Source of the DNA: Bradyrhizobium glycinis
GTDB lineage: Bacteria > Pseudomonadota > Alphaproteobacteria > Rhizobiales > Xanthobacteraceae
Assembly (NCBI RefSeq): GCF_016031655.1
Contig: NZ_JACCHQ010000008.1
Span: 62,001-126,000 of the forward strand
Length of the DNA: 64,000 nt
Direction of reading: 5' to 3'
Numbering within the stretch: the first letter of the stretch is position 1; every line of letters begins with the position of its first letter. The notes below the pieces were generated by a model. It searched no databases, was not told the origin of the DNA, and saw only the letters and a list, made by a program, of their open reading frames with translations. Below are positions 1 through 9,371 of the stretch, one piece after another. Made by a program: the position numbers and the translations under genes.

Positions 1-708
1 ACGGAGCGTCCCGCTTTGTCTCCCGCCGTTACCGACGTGTTGGTCGAGCGCGGCGATCGCGACGTGGTGCGCCGTGCCGCCGCCAATGCCGGTGCGATGT
101 TCTCGCCAGCCAGCTATTCCGAGATGATCAAGCGCGCGGCGCAGGACGGCGTGCTGACGCTGAAGATCGGCCAGCGCAACGACCTTTCCGGCGAGCACTT
201 GAAGCAGCTGCTGGACGGGACGCTGGACGTCATCCGCCGCCGCCTCTCCACCGTGGTCAATCCCGCACGCCAGGCCGAGATCAAGCGCGCGATGGCGGCG
301 ATCGAGGAGGCTGCGCTGCCCCCGGGCCCGCGCCGCGATTTCTCCGCGGCACAGCGCACAGTGCTGACCTTGAATCGCGAGGGCCATCTCGGCGAGAGCG
401 CGCTGCTCGGTTTCGCCAAGGCGCACAAATACGAGGAATCGGTCGCCGCGCTCTCGGCGATGTCGGGCGTTCGCCTCCAGGTCCTCGACCGCCTGATCGC
501 CGGCGACCGCTACGATCCGCTGCTGATCCTCGGCCACGTGCTGAACCTCGGCTGGCCCACGGTGCGCGCGCTGATCCTGCTCTGGTACGGCTCGAACCGC
601 ACGCCGGCCGATGCCGACATCGAGACCGCCCGCATCAACTTCACGCGCCTGATGCCGACGACCGCCGAACGCGTCGTGAATTTCTGGCGCAACCGGCAGA
701 CGATCTAA
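1..708 (+). CDS. DUF2336 domain-containing protein, 5'-truncated by window edge
   Basis: The reading frame is open from base 1 and ends at a TAA at 706-708, giving at least 235 residues. The first in-window start-like codon (TTG at 16) lies inside a typical DUF2336 segment (LSPAVTDVLVERGDRDVVRR), so the true start is upstream. DUF2336 proteins are alpha-helical repeat-like proteins common in Rhizobiales; their biochemical function is unknown. The C-terminal half (LLGFAKAHKYEESVAAL and the final VNFWR) aligns by eye with the C-terminus of the second DUF2336 gene at 33203-34312, so the two are paralogues. A palindromic repeat follows the stop. The family is clear; function cannot be assigned. 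Confidence 0.85.
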   Translation, partial: TERPALSPAVTDVLVERGDRDVVRRAAANAGAMFSPASYSEMIKRAAQDGVLTLKIGQRNDLSGEHLKQLLDGTLDVIRRRLSTVVNPARQAEIKRAMAAIEEAALPPGPRRDFSAAQRTVLTLNREGHLGESALLGFAKAHKYEESVAALSAMSGVRLQVLDRLIAGDRYDPLLILGHVLNLGWPTVRALILLWYGSNRTPADADIETARINFTRLMPTTAERVVNFWRNRQTI

Positions 709-726
709 TCAAAGTTCAGGTCTCAT

Positions 727-815
727 CGTCATGGCTGGGCTTGTCCCGGCCATCCACGTTCTTCGTGCCACGGGAAGAAAGTGCGTGGATGCCCGGGACA
801 AGCCCGGGCATGACG
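727..815. repeat. Intergenic palindromic repeat, family A copy 1
   Basis: An imperfect inverted repeat of about 89 bases opens with CGTCATGGCTGGGCTTGTCC and closes with AAGCCCGGGCATGACG; inner arms CCATCCACG and CGTGGATG also pair. Near-identical copies lie at 15544-15629 and 19491-19578. It fills the gap between the convergent DUF2336 and trmB genes and has no coding potential of its own. Confidence 0.85.
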
Positions 816-840
816 AATGCGGATGGATTGTGCGAAAAAG

Positions 841-1551
841 CTACACCCGCCTAAACCGCAGATAAGCCGCCTTGCGCCCTTCGCGCGCGGCCTTTCGGCC
901 GTAGCGCGTCATGGTGTAGCCCGGCCATGGCTGCCGGAAATCGTCGGCGCGTTCGGCGAGCCAGACGAAATCGGGCGAGCGCGCAAGATGCGACAAGGTC
1001 CAGGCGCAGTAATCGTCGATGTCGCAGACGAAGCGGAATTCGCCGTTCGGCTTGAGCACGCGCGCCATCGCCGCGATGGTCCGGTCCTGGACAAAGCGCC
1101 GCTTCCAGTGGCGCCGCTTCGGCCAGGGATCGGGATGGATCAGGTCGATCCGCGACAGCGACTCCCTGGGCAGCCAAGCGAGCAGCTCGGCGGCATCGCC
1201 CGCGAACAGGCGGATGTTGCTGATGTTGGCCGCCTCGATCTGCGCGAGGATCTTGGCCATCCCGTTGACATAAGGCTCGCAGCCGATGAAGCCGGTGGCG
1301 GGAAAGTTCTGCGCCTCGGCCGCAAGATGCTCGCCGCCGCCGAAGCCGATCTCGAGCCTGACGTCGTTGCTTGCGGGATCGAAGATGTCGCGGGCGTCCG
1401 CCGGCGCCTCGCGGTCGATGTCGAGGGCAAGATGCGGCAGCAGCTGCTCGATCAAGCCGGCCTGGTGTTGCCTCAGCTTGTGGCCCTTGCGGCGCCCGAA
1501 GAAGGCGCGCTCGCTGTCGTTGCGGTCGGGGGTCGACTTACGTTCGCTCAT
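841..1551 (-). CDS. trmB: tRNA (guanine-N7-)-methyltransferase TrmB
   Basis: This 236-residue cytosolic enzyme methylates N7 of G46 in the tRNA variable loop using S-adenosylmethionine. The sequence has the TrmB N-terminus (RAFFGRRKGHKLRQHQAG), the SAM-binding stretch LEIGFGGGEHL around residue 66, and the family signature IDLIHPDPWPKRRHWKRRFV near residues 135-155. The ATG overlaps the stop of the upstream peptidase gene by four bases (ATGA at 1548-1551), indicating translational coupling. In many rhizobia the neighbours are metK and a PraR-type regulator; here an M20 peptidase sits in that slot. Length is normal for the family. Confidence 0.95.
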   Translation of the reverse strand: MSERKSTPDRNDSERAFFGRRKGHKLRQHQAGLIEQLLPHLALDIDREAPADARDIFDPASNDVRLEIGFGGGEHLAAEAQNFPATGFIGCEPYVNGMAKILAQIEAANISNIRLFAGDAAELLAWLPRESLSRIDLIHPDPWPKRRHWKRRFVQDRTIAAMARVLKPNGEFRFVCDIDDYCAWTLSHLARSPDFVWLAERADDFRQPWPGYTMTRYGRKAAREGRKAAYLRFRRV

Positions 1552-2675
1552 CGCAGCGTCTGATAAAGCCGATGGAGCAGCCGCGCGCGCGGCGCCAGCG
1601 AGGAGACATAGAGCTGCTCATAATGGGTGTGTGCACCCTTGCCGTCGACGCCGAGCCCATCCAGGGTCGCGGTGTGCGGGGCGGTGAAATTGCCGTCCGA
1701 GCCGCCGCCGGTGTGGGTGTCGATCAGCTCGAAGCCGATCTCGCTGGCGAGCGCCCTGGCATGCTCGTACAGCGAGGCGCCTGCATTGCTCTTCTCGTAA
1801 GGCGGCCGGTTGAGCTCGCCGGTGACAGCGACGGTGACGCCGTCCGTCTTCGATCTCAGCCCGAGGATCTTGCCGACGAACTCGTCTGCGTCCTTGAGGC
1901 TCACGACGCGCAGATCGACTTCCGCATAAGCATCCTCGGGCGTGACGTTGGGGCGCGTGCCGCCGCGCACCACGCCGACATTGACGGTCACGCCGCGCGT
2001 CAGATCGTTCATCCCTTCCAGCGCCAGGATGACGTTGCCGAGTTCGCGGACGGCGCTGCGGCCGTCTTCGGGCCGCGAGCCGGCATGCGCGGGCACGCCC
2101 TTGATGAACACCCGGAAGCGTCCGACGCCCTTGCGTGCGGTGACGATCTTGCCGCCGTCGCGCGCCGGCTCGGTCACCAGCACATATTTGGCTCTGCGCC
2201 CTTCCTGCTCGATCAGCGCACGCGAGGTCGGGCTACCGATCTCCTCGTCGGACGTGAACAGATGGGTGATGCCGAGCGGGGAGCGATCGCCCGTCGCGCA
2301 AAGCGCGCGGAAGGCGTGGTGGGCAATGTAGGCGCCGCCCTTCATGTCGTAGATGCCCGGACCGAACGCGACGTCGCCTTCGACCTTGAACGGCAGGCGC
2401 TCGATGAAGCCGATGGGATGGACGGTATCGAGATGGCTCAGCACCAGGATGCCCGGCTGATCCTGCCCCCAATTCGTGCGCACCACGAGATGATCGCCGC
2501 AGCCGTCCGTGCCCGCGATGCGTTCCAGCGTGACCGGCAGGTCGCGGTATTGCTCCGCGACGACGGAGACCAGCTTGTTGACCTGTTCAGGTGCTTCCGT
2601 CGGCGTCTCGATCTCCACCCAGCGGCGGATGCCATCGAGAATAGTTTGCGAATCGAACCAATTGGAGCCGGTCAT
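1548..2675 (-). CDS. M20-family metallopeptidase (glutamate carboxypeptidase-like)
   Basis: This 375-residue protein is a zinc-dependent amidohydrolase of the M20 family, closest in layout to carboxypeptidase G2-type enzymes that release C-terminal glutamate or related amino acids. Metal-ligand motifs are LSHLDTVHP (His/Asp), GPGIYDMKGG (bridging Asp), TSDEEIGSP (Glu-Glu) and a late HTGGGSDGN segment; a dimerization domain lies between them. I chose the ATG at 2675 (MTGSNWFDSQ) over a longer start at 2708 because the extra residues do not resemble the family. No signal peptide is seen, so it is probably cytosolic. The stop overlaps the trmB start. Substrate is not predictable. Confidence 0.85.
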   Translation of the reverse strand: MTGSNWFDSQTILDGIRRWVEIETPTEAPEQVNKLVSVVAEQYRDLPVTLERIAGTDGCGDHLVVRTNWGQDQPGILVLSHLDTVHPIGFIERLPFKVEGDVAFGPGIYDMKGGAYIAHHAFRALCATGDRSPLGITHLFTSDEEIGSPTSRALIEQEGRRAKYVLVTEPARDGGKIVTARKGVGRFRVFIKGVPAHAGSRPEDGRSAVRELGNVILALEGMNDLTRGVTVNVGVVRGGTRPNVTPEDAYAEVDLRVVSLKDADEFVGKILGLRSKTDGVTVAVTGELNRPPYEKSNAGASLYEHARALASEIGFELIDTHTGGGSDGNFTAPHTATLDGLGVDGKGAHTHYEQLYVSSLAPRARLLHRLYQTLR

Positions 2676-2790
2676 GGACGCATCTGTGCCTTTAAATCGC
2701 ATCATCAAAGCGGACGCGCATCAAAGCGCGGTCGTCAATGACGACATAGGCCAGATTTGATGCAGTCTCAAATCGCGGTGGACATGAGCT

Positions 2791-3204
2791 TCAGCGCTTG
2801 TCGGGACCTTCGCGGGCCGCAATCTGCTCGACGAGATCAACGATCGAGCGGCGCATCTTCGAATCAGTGATTCGCGTGAACGCCTTGGTCAAAGCGAGCC
2901 CTTCGGAGGTGGCGAGAAAGTCCGAGACGTAAGAGGGCGAGGCGCCTTCGCTGAAGCCTTCCGGTCCCGGCACGCCGCTCGGGCCGCCCTCGAACAGGAA
3001 GGATACCGGCACCTGCAGAATCTCCGCGATCTGCTGGATGCGGCTCGCGCCGACCCGGTTGGTGCCCTTCTCGTACTTCTGAATCTGCTGGAAAGTCAGG
3101 CCCAAAGCTTCGCCGAGCTTTTCCTGGCTCATGCCCAACATGATGCGGCGCATGCGCACGCGACTGCCGACATATTTGTCAACAGGGTTGGGCGCTTTCG
3201 ACAT
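2791..3204 (-). CDS. XRE-family HTH regulator, PraR/SinR-type
   Basis: This 137-residue DNA-binding protein has an N-terminal Cro/C1-type helix-turn-helix (about residues 12-66: VGSRVRMRRIMLGMSQEKL, then FQQIQKYEKGTNRVGASRI) and a short C-terminal region without a known ligand domain. The sequence matches my memory of rhizobial PraR, which controls surface attachment, biofilm and quorum-sensing genes and in Azorhizobium represses reb genes. The start at 3204 follows a good Shine-Dalgarno (GGAGGGCTGAGGAA); a longer reading to 3276 lacks family similarity. It lies downstream of lnt after a roughly 220-base gap, so it may have its own promoter. The function in this strain is inferred. Confidence 0.85.
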   Translation of the reverse strand: MSKAPNPVDKYVGSRVRMRRIMLGMSQEKLGEALGLTFQQIQKYEKGTNRVGASRIQQIAEILQVPVSFLFEGGPSGVPGPEGFSEGASPSYVSDFLATSEGLALTKAFTRITDSKMRRSIVDLVEQIAAREGPDKR

Positions 3205-3423
3205 TTCCTCAGCCCTCCAAACACCACCTTCGGCGCAATGATCAGCATGCCTCGGGTGCAGCATCGTCAAAATCAAACCCTCTTATTGGGAAACATTGCG
3301 GAGAAATTTAGCAATGTACCACTGTCTTTTGCAGCCGATGCAGAATGGGGAGCCCGCGTGCAGTCTGTCAACCGTGGGACTACGGTTGTCAAAGGATTCC
3401 CGGCCGCTGCGGCGGCGGTGCGA

Positions 3424-5037
3424 TCAGGGCTTGCGTTTGCCTGTTCGTCGGCGGACCGCCAACAGCACGGCCACCGCGACGAGCATGGCTGCGGGCGCAT
3501 CACCCAACCGTGCATAAACGGTCGGTGGGATCGCGGCCGGCAGGCGCGCGTCCAAAATGCCTTCGAGGCCGAGACCGAGGCTCGCAGTGGTGCGGCCGAC
3601 CGGATCGATCACTGCGGAGATGCCGGTATTGGCCGAGCGGACCAGCGGCAATCCGAGCTCGACCGCGCGCATCCGCGACTGCTCCAGGTGCTGGTAGGGA
3701 CCGGTCGAGATGCCGAACCAGCCGTCATTGGTGAGGTTCACGATCCAGCCCGGACGTTCGTTGCGTCCGGCCACTTCGCCCGGAAAGATCGCCTCGTAGC
3801 AGATCAGCGGCAGTGCGGGCGGCGCGCCGGCGACCGGCAGCGCATGCCGCACGGTGCCTGGAATGAAGCCGCCGCGCACACGCGTCAGTTGCTCGAAGCC
3901 GAGCTTCTCCATCAACGACTGATAGGGAAGAAATTCTCCGAACGGGACCAGATGCAGCTTGTCGTACACGGCGAGCACGCTACCGTCGTGATCGATCACG
4001 TAGATCGAGTTGTAGGCCCGCGTGATCGGCGTGCCCCGCGGCACATCGGGCGCGCGGACCGATCCCGTGATCAGCACCGTGCCCTTCGGCAAGAGATCAG
4101 CGATTTGCGCCATCGCGTCGGCTTCGCGGGTCAGGAAGAACGGGAAGGCGGATTCCGGCCAGATCAGGATGGTGGCATCGCGCACGCCGGTCGATTGCGG
4201 ACCGGAGGCGCGGTCCGACAGCGCGAGGTACTTCTTCATTACCTCCGGCTTGGCGGCGTAGTTGAATTTCGCGTCCTGCTGCAGGTTGGGCTGCATCAGG
4301 CGCAGCTTGGCGCCGGATAGGGTCGTGGTCGGGTGCAGCGACAGGCGGATTGCGCCGAAGATGCTCATGACAAGCAGGGCCGCGACGGCCGCGGCCGGCA
4401 CCCGCCATTTCAGGCGCCGATCTGGCGTGGGGTCGATCAGCGTCGCCGGGCTCGCGAAGATCGCAATGGTCAGGAACGTCATGCCCCACAGGCCGACCAG
4501 CGAGGCCGTCTGCGCCAGCGGCAATGGCTCGGACAGCGCATAGCCGAACGTGTTCCAGGGAAAGCCGGTCAGCGCATGGCCGCGCAGCCATTCGCTAATG
4601 GTGAGGCTCGCTGCGAGCGCCAGGACACGCGTGGCGTTCTTGCTCCAGAGCAGGCGCGCCAGCGCAAAGCCGATTGCCGTGAAGATCGCGAGATAGGCCG
4701 GCAGGCCCAGCACCGCGAACGGCGTCAGCCAGGCGAATGTGTCGGCCTCGACGAAGAAGGCGTAGCCGATCCAGTAGAGGCCGGGCACGAAATAGCCGAG
4801 CCCGAACCAGTAGCCGGTCAAGGCGGCGCCGGGCACGCCGCCGTAGCGGCCGGCCCCGGCGCCGTCGATCAGCCAGACCAGCACCGGGAAGGTGACGAAC
4901 AGCACCGGAAAGAGGTTGAACGGCGCCAGCGCCAACACCGACAGCGCTCCGGCGGCCATGGCGACGATTGCGCGCTGCCATCCCCAGGTGAGGATGATGG
5001 CAAGCGCAATTTGCCGAAGGCGCTGCGATGGGCTCAC
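3424..5037 (-). CDS. lnt: Apolipoprotein N-acyltransferase
   Basis: This 537-residue inner-membrane enzyme adds the third acyl chain to lipoproteins. Several hydrophobic segments in the first 230 residues are followed by a periplasmic nitrilase domain. The catalytic triad is visible: Glu295 in ILIWPESAFPF, Lys360 in VYDKLHLVPFGE and Cys413 in PLICYEAIFPGE. The start codon is GTG at 5037, whose GTGA overlaps the stop of the preceding CorC-like gene, so the two are probably translationally coupled. The ybeY-corC-lnt order is the usual proteobacterial one. Confidence 0.95.
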   Translation of the reverse strand: MSPSQRLRQIALAIILTWGWQRAIVAMAAGALSVLALAPFNLFPVLFVTFPVLVWLIDGAGAGRYGGVPGAALTGYWFGLGYFVPGLYWIGYAFFVEADTFAWLTPFAVLGLPAYLAIFTAIGFALARLLWSKNATRVLALAASLTISEWLRGHALTGFPWNTFGYALSEPLPLAQTASLVGLWGMTFLTIAIFASPATLIDPTPDRRLKWRVPAAAVAALLVMSIFGAIRLSLHPTTTLSGAKLRLMQPNLQQDAKFNYAAKPEVMKKYLALSDRASGPQSTGVRDATILIWPESAFPFFLTREADAMAQIADLLPKGTVLITGSVRAPDVPRGTPITRAYNSIYVIDHDGSVLAVYDKLHLVPFGEFLPYQSLMEKLGFEQLTRVRGGFIPGTVRHALPVAGAPPALPLICYEAIFPGEVAGRNERPGWIVNLTNDGWFGISTGPYQHLEQSRMRAVELGLPLVRSANTGISAVIDPVGRTTASLGLGLEGILDARLPAAIPPTVYARLGDAPAAMLVAVAVLLAVRRRTGKRKP

Positions 5038-6152
5038 TGCGAGGCGGCCCCGTCGCGCGGTGGCGATGTCGGCGTGTCGCTGGCCGGCGCTTGTCCGCTC
5101 TCCGGCGTGGCTTCACGCCGCCGGCTCTCGCGCTGGGTGCGGGGCGCCGGGCGTTCCTTCCGCGTTGCGATACGCAGCCGCTTGACGCGGCGCGGATCGG
5201 CATCGAGCACTTCGACCTCGTAATTGCCGGGGCCAGAGATCACCTCGCCGCGCACCGGCAGGCGCCCGACGAAGCTGACGAGATAGCCGCCCAGCGTCTC
5301 CACCTCCTCGCCGGCCTCGCCGGTGACGAAATCCTCGCCGATCACCGAACGGACGTCGTCGAGGCTGGCGCGGGCGTCGGCGATGAAGGCGTTGTCGGGC
5401 AGGCGCACGATCGAGGGCGGCTCGTCGCTGTCGTGCTCGTCGTCGATCTCGCCGACGATCTGCTCGACGATGTCCTCGATCGAGACCAGCCCGTCGCTGC
5501 CGCCATATTCGTCGACCACCAGCGCCAGATGGATGCGCGAGGCCTGCATCTGCGCGAGCAGGTCGATCGCCCGCATCGACGGCGGCACGTAGAGCAGCTT
5601 GCGGATGATGTGCGCCTCGTGAAGCGGCAGCGCGAGATCCACCGCGCGCAAATCGAGCCCGGCCGGCAGCGGCTTCTTGCGCTTGGTCTTGGTGGCTTCC
5701 GACACGCGGGCGCGCGCGGTCATGAAGGCGAGCAGGTCGCGGATGTGGACGATGCCGACGGGATCGTCGAGCGTTTCGTTGAAGACCACGAGGCGGGAAT
5801 GGCCGGCGCTCTCGAAGCGGTCCATCAATTCCCCGAGCGGGATGTCGCGCTTCACCGCGACGATGTCGGCGCGATGCACCATGACGTCGGCGATGCGGCG
5901 CTCGTGCAAGCCGAGGATGTTGCGCAGCATGGTGCGCTCGACCGCGGAGAAGCCGGTGTCGTCGGGCGTCGAGGCGTCGAGCACGACCTGGAGGTCGTCG
6001 CGCACCGACCCTGCCTTCCAGCCGAACAGCGTGCGGATGGCGCGCAGCAGCCAGCTTTCCGCGCTCGGGCGCAGCACCTCGCCCGGCGTCACCACGGCCG
6101 GCAGATTGGCCGTGGTGCGGGGATTGTCGTGGATAGGCTCGGAATCCGGCAT
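5034..6152 (-). CDS. Hemolysin/CorC-family CBS-domain protein
   Basis: This 372-residue cytosolic protein of the HlyC/CorC (TlyC) type has two CBS domains (about residues 75-200; one contains HIRDLLAFM, the second RAIDLLAQMQASRIHLALV) and a C-terminal CorC_HlyC transporter-associated domain (ADARASLDDV onward). It lacks the DUF21 membrane domain of the longer CorB type. CorC relatives are linked to magnesium/cobalt export. A charged tail rich in Arg and Pro follows the last domain. I prefer the ATG at 6152 (MPDSEPIHDN), one base after the ybeY stop codon at 6154-6156 in the direction of transcription; an in-frame start at 6179 would overlap ybeY by 26 bases. Confidence 0.88.
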   Translation of the reverse strand: MPDSEPIHDNPRTTANLPAVVTPGEVLRPSAESWLLRAIRTLFGWKAGSVRDDLQVVLDASTPDDTGFSAVERTMLRNILGLHERRIADVMVHRADIVAVKRDIPLGELMDRFESAGHSRLVVFNETLDDPVGIVHIRDLLAFMTARARVSEATKTKRKKPLPAGLDLRAVDLALPLHEAHIIRKLLYVPPSMRAIDLLAQMQASRIHLALVVDEYGGSDGLVSIEDIVEQIVGEIDDEHDSDEPPSIVRLPDNAFIADARASLDDVRSVIGEDFVTGEAGEEVETLGGYLVSFVGRLPVRGEVISGPGNYEVEVLDADPRRVKRLRIATRKERPAPRTQRESRRREATPESGQAPASDTPTSPPRDGAASQ

Positions 6153-6153
6153 C

Positions 6154-6663
6154 TCAGTGCGTCCCCGGGCGGTCGGCATAGGGATCGGGGATGCCGAGAT
6201 GGGCGAGGATCTCCGTTTCGAGCGCTTCCATCTCCTCGGCGTCGTCGTCGTTCTCGTGGTCGTAGCCGATCAGGTGCAGGAAGCCGTGCACGGCGAGGTG
6301 GCTCAGATGATGGTCGAACGGCTTGTGTTCTTCGTCCGCCTCGCGCCGCATGGTCTCGTAAGCGATCGCGATGTCGCCGAGCATGCGTGGCGCATCGCCT
6401 ACCTTCCACGCGCCCTCCGGCTGGAGCGCGGGGAACGACAGCACGTTGGTCGGCTTGTCGATGCCGCGCCAGTTGCTGTTGAGCGTGCGGATGCCGGCAT
6501 CATCGGTCAGCATCACGGCCACTTCCGCGTCGGCAACGTCTTCCTCGACGTTCTCGGCGGCAGCCGCCAGTGCGCGCTGGATCACGGCTTCGGAATCGGG
6601 CTCGCGCTGCCAGCAATCGGCGACGACGAGGACCTCGGTCATGGGACGGTTGGAATGGGACAT
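6154..6663 (-). CDS. ybeY: Endoribonuclease YbeY (rRNA maturation factor)
   Basis: This 169-residue zinc-dependent RNase acts in 16S rRNA 3'-end maturation and ribosome quality control. The UPF0054 zinc motif HxxxHxxxxxH is present near residues 126-136 as HGFLHLIGYDH, inside the stretch LAVHGFLHLIGYDHENDD. The N-terminal NSNWRGIDKPTNVLSFP segment is also typical. It lies between phoH (upstream) and the CorC-like gene (downstream), the canonical order. An alternative start at 6642 (MTEVLVVADC) would remove seven residues. Confidence 0.95.
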   Translation of the reverse strand: MSHSNRPMTEVLVVADCWQREPDSEAVIQRALAAAAENVEEDVADAEVAVMLTDDAGIRTLNSNWRGIDKPTNVLSFPALQPEGAWKVGDAPRMLGDIAIAYETMRREADEEHKPFDHHLSHLAVHGFLHLIGYDHENDDDAEEMEALETEILAHLGIPDPYADRPGTH

Positions 6664-6722
6664 TGTGTTGTCTCGGACGAGGGGCGCCGCGCTCGCGCCC
6701 TCCTTGGTCCGGTGTTGCCTCG

Positions 6723-7793
6723 TCAGGATTGACCGGTAGCCGGCCGCTGCGGCGGCCCTTCGTAGGCAGCGACGATCCGCGCCACGAGCTCGTGGCGGAT
6801 CACGTCCTCCGCCTTGAAATGAACCTGGGCGATGCCCTCGACGCCGTTCAGGAGGCGGGTCGCCTCGGCCAGGCCCGAGGTCTGGCCGTTCGGCAGGTCG
6901 ATCTGCGAGGGATCGCCCGTCACGATCATGCGGCTGTTCTCGCCGAGACGCGTCAGGAACATCTTCATCTGCATCGACGTGGTGTTCTGGGCCTCGTCCA
7001 GGATGATGGCGGCGTTGGTGAGCGTGCGGCCGCGCATGAAGGCGAGCGGCGCGATCTCGATCTCGCCGGTCTGCAGCGCGCGCTCCACGATGCGTGCATC
7101 CATGAGGTCGTAGAGCGCATCATAGATCGGCCGCAGATAAGGATCGACCTTTTCGCGGAGATCGCCGGGCAAAAAGCCGAGCCGCTCGCCGGCTTCCACC
7201 GCCGGACGCGACAGGATGATGCGGTCGACCTCCTTGCGCTCGAATAGCTGCGCCGCATGGGCGACCGCGAGCCAGGTCTTGCCGGTGCCGGCCGGGCCGA
7301 TGCCGAACACCAGCTCGTGCCGCTTCAGCGCGCGGATGTAGGAATCCTGCGCGGCGGTGCGCGCCCGCACCGGGCGCTTGCGCAGGTTGATGCTGTCGAA
7401 GGTCGACTTGGCCGATTTGGCGTCGAACTCGAACAGCGAGCCCTGGGCGATCACGGCGCGGATCGCGCCCTCCACCTCGCCCTGGTCGAGATCCTGCCCC
7501 TTGACGGCCTGCGTGTAGAGCATCTCCAGCACCCGGCGCGCGGCGTCGCAGCCGTCGCGGGTGCCGCCGATCGTGATGTGGTTGCCCTTGGAATCGACCA
7601 CCACCCCCAGCCGCCGCTCGATCTGCGCCAGGTGCTGGCCGTACGGGCCGACCAGCGCGGAAGCGGCGCGATTGTCGTCGAAGTCGATGACGACCTGGGT
7701 CTCGGGCGGAACTTGCATGTCGCGGTCAAATTTGCGGCTGGGAGCGAACGAAGACGAATCCGATGCGCTTTTGGGCAAGGGTTCAGGCTCCAC
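6723..7793 (-). CDS. PhoH-like ATPase (YbeZ type)
   Basis: This 356-residue cytosolic P-loop ATPase of the PhoH/PhoL family has Walker [12 protein letters not shown] near residue 166, a Walker B-like [11 protein letters not shown] near residue 266, and an N-terminal KH-like RNA-binding segment ([18 protein letters not shown]). PhoH/YbeZ proteins are partners of YbeY and probably assist it in ribosome-linked RNA metabolism. The start at 7793 overlaps the 3' end of miaB by 11 bases, so translation is probably coupled. The gap to ybeY is about 60 bases. Many genomes annotate it simply as PhoH family. Confidence 0.93.
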   Translation of the reverse strand: MEPEPLPKSASDSSSFAPSRKFDRDMQVPPETQVVIDFDDNRAASALVGPYGQHLAQIERRLGVVVDSKGNHITIGGTRDGCDAARRVLEMLYTQAVKGQDLDQGEVEGAIRAVIAQGSLFEFDAKSAKSTFDSINLRKRPVRARTAAQDSYIRALKRHELVFGIGPAGTGKTWLAVAHAAQLFERKEVDRIILSRPAVEAGERLGFLPGDLREKVDPYLRPIYDALYDLMDARIVERALQTGEIEIAPLAFMRGRTLTNAAIILDEAQNTTSMQMKMFLTRLGENSRMIVTGDPSQIDLPNGQTSGLAEATRLLNGVEGIAQVHFKAEDVIRHELVARIVAAYEGPPQRPATGQS

Positions 7794-9177
7794 TGGCTTG
7801 CGATAAAGCGGGCTCGCGCGTCTTGCGCTGCGTCACGAGCTCGCCGAGAAAACTGTAGCGCTCGAGGCTGTCGATTCTAACAGGCAGGATGCGTCCGATG
7901 ATGTCGGGCGGGGCCATCACATGGGCGGGCTGGAGGTAGGCGGTGCGGCCCACGATCTGGCCCTCCTTGCGCGCCGGACGCTCGAACAGCACGTCGACCG
8001 TTGAGCCAATCGCGGCCTTGTTGAAGGCCGATTGCTGGCTGTCGATCAGTTCCTGGAGCCGCTCCAATCGCTGGTCCATCTCGGCGGGGGACACCGTCTC
8101 CTGCATGTCCGCAGCCGGCGTTCCCGGCCGGGCGGAGTATTTGAACGAATAGGCCGCAGCGTAGCCGATTTGCGTGACAAGCGCGAGGGTGGCGAGAAAA
8201 TCTTGCTCGCTCTCGCCGGGGAAGCCGACGATGAAATCCGATGAAAAAGCAATGTCTTGGCGTGCGGTACGAAAACGGTCGATGACCCGCCGGTAATCAT
8301 CGGCGGTATGTTTGCGGTTCATGGCCGCCAAAATGCGGTCCGAGCCCGACTGCACCGGCAGGTGCACGAACGGCATCAGGGCACCGAGATCGCGATGGGC
8401 CGCGATCAGGCTTTCGTCGACGTCGCGCGGATGGCTGGTCGAATAGCGCAGCCGCGCGATACCCGGAATCGTCGCCAGATGTTCGAGCAGCCGGCCGAGC
8501 GGCCAGGTTTTTCCGTCCGGCCCCTCGCCATGATAGGCGTTGACGTTCTGCCCGATCAGCGTGAGCTCGCGCACGCCGTTCTCGGCGAGACGCTTCACGT
8601 CCTCGACGATCTTCGCCACCGGGCGCGAGACTTCGGCGCCGCGCGTATAGGGCACGACGCAGAAGGTGCAGAACTTGTCGCAGCCTTCCTGCACCGTGAC
8701 GAAGGCGGAAATGCCGCGCGCGCGGATCGCGTCCGGCTTCGGCTGAGCCAGGAAGCCGAACTTGTCGGCGGCGGGAAACTCGGTCTCGATCGCGCGGCCT
8801 TGGTCGTCGGCGCGCTTCAACAGCTCCGGCAGGTGATGATAGCTCTGCGGGCCCACCACGACGTCGACGACAGGTGCCCGGCGCACGATCTCCTCGCCCT
8901 CGGCCTGTGCCACGCAGCCAGCCACCGCGATTTTCATCGCGCGGCCTGCACGCGCAGCCTCGTCCTTGGCGACGCGCAGGCGGCCGAGCTCGGAATAGAC
9001 CTTCTCCGAGGCCTTCTCGCGGATATGGCAGGTGTTGAGGATGACGAGGTCGGCATCCTCCGCGCTCGCCGTCTCCACGAATCCTTCCGGGGCCAGCGTG
9101 TCCACCATGCGCTGGGCATCGTAGACGTTCATCTGGCAGCCATATGATTTGATGTGCAGCTTGCGCGGCGGCGTCAT
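7783..9177 (-). CDS. miaB: tRNA-2-methylthio-N6-dimethylallyladenosine synthase MiaB
   Basis: This 464-residue radical-SAM methylthiotransferase converts i6A37 to ms2i6A37 in tRNAs reading UNN codons. The order is an N-terminal UPF0004 domain with three cluster cysteines ([26 protein letters not shown]), the radical-SAM CxxxCxxC motif in [17 protein letters not shown] near residue 160, and a C-terminal TRAM domain. The upstream gap to the HAD gene contains a palindromic repeat, so a promoter probably lies near 9200-9250. Length and motifs are complete. Confidence 0.96.
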   Translation of the reverse strand: MTPPRKLHIKSYGCQMNVYDAQRMVDTLAPEGFVETASAEDADLVILNTCHIREKASEKVYSELGRLRVAKDEAARAGRAMKIAVAGCVAQAEGEEIVRRAPVVDVVVGPQSYHHLPELLKRADDQGRAIETEFPAADKFGFLAQPKPDAIRARGISAFVTVQEGCDKFCTFCVVPYTRGAEVSRPVAKIVEDVKRLAENGVRELTLIGQNVNAYHGEGPDGKTWPLGRLLEHLATIPGIARLRYSTSHPRDVDESLIAAHRDLGALMPFVHLPVQSGSDRILAAMNRKHTADDYRRVIDRFRTARQDIAFSSDFIVGFPGESEQDFLATLALVTQIGYAAAYSFKYSARPGTPAADMQETVSPAEMDQRLERLQELIDSQQSAFNKAAIGSTVDVLFERPARKEGQIVGRTAYLQPAHVMAPPDIIGRILPVRIDSLERYSFLGELVTQRKTREPALSQASGA

Positions 9178-9259
9178 GGAACCCGAAATGGAGATGGAGG
9201 ACGGCCCTCAGATATAGGCTGGAGGGCCGAAAATCCAGCGAATGGAGCCATTTCCGCCT

Positions 9260-9356
9260 GTCATTCCGGGGCGCGACACAGTCTCGAACCCCGGAATCCA
9301 GAGGTTTTACTGCGAGATTCCGCCCTTCACGCGCGTCGCGCGTGCCCCGGAATGAC
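9260..9356. repeat. Intergenic palindromic repeat, family B copy 1
   Basis: An inverted repeat of about 97 bases begins GTCATTCCGGGGCGCG and ends CGTGCCCCGGAATGAC, with internal CCGGAATCCAGAG and a paired GAGATTCCG. Further copies are at 46585-46690 and 54613-54708. It separates the HAD gene from miaB. Confidence 0.85.
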
Positions 9357-9371
9357 GGTCCGGGGCAACAA

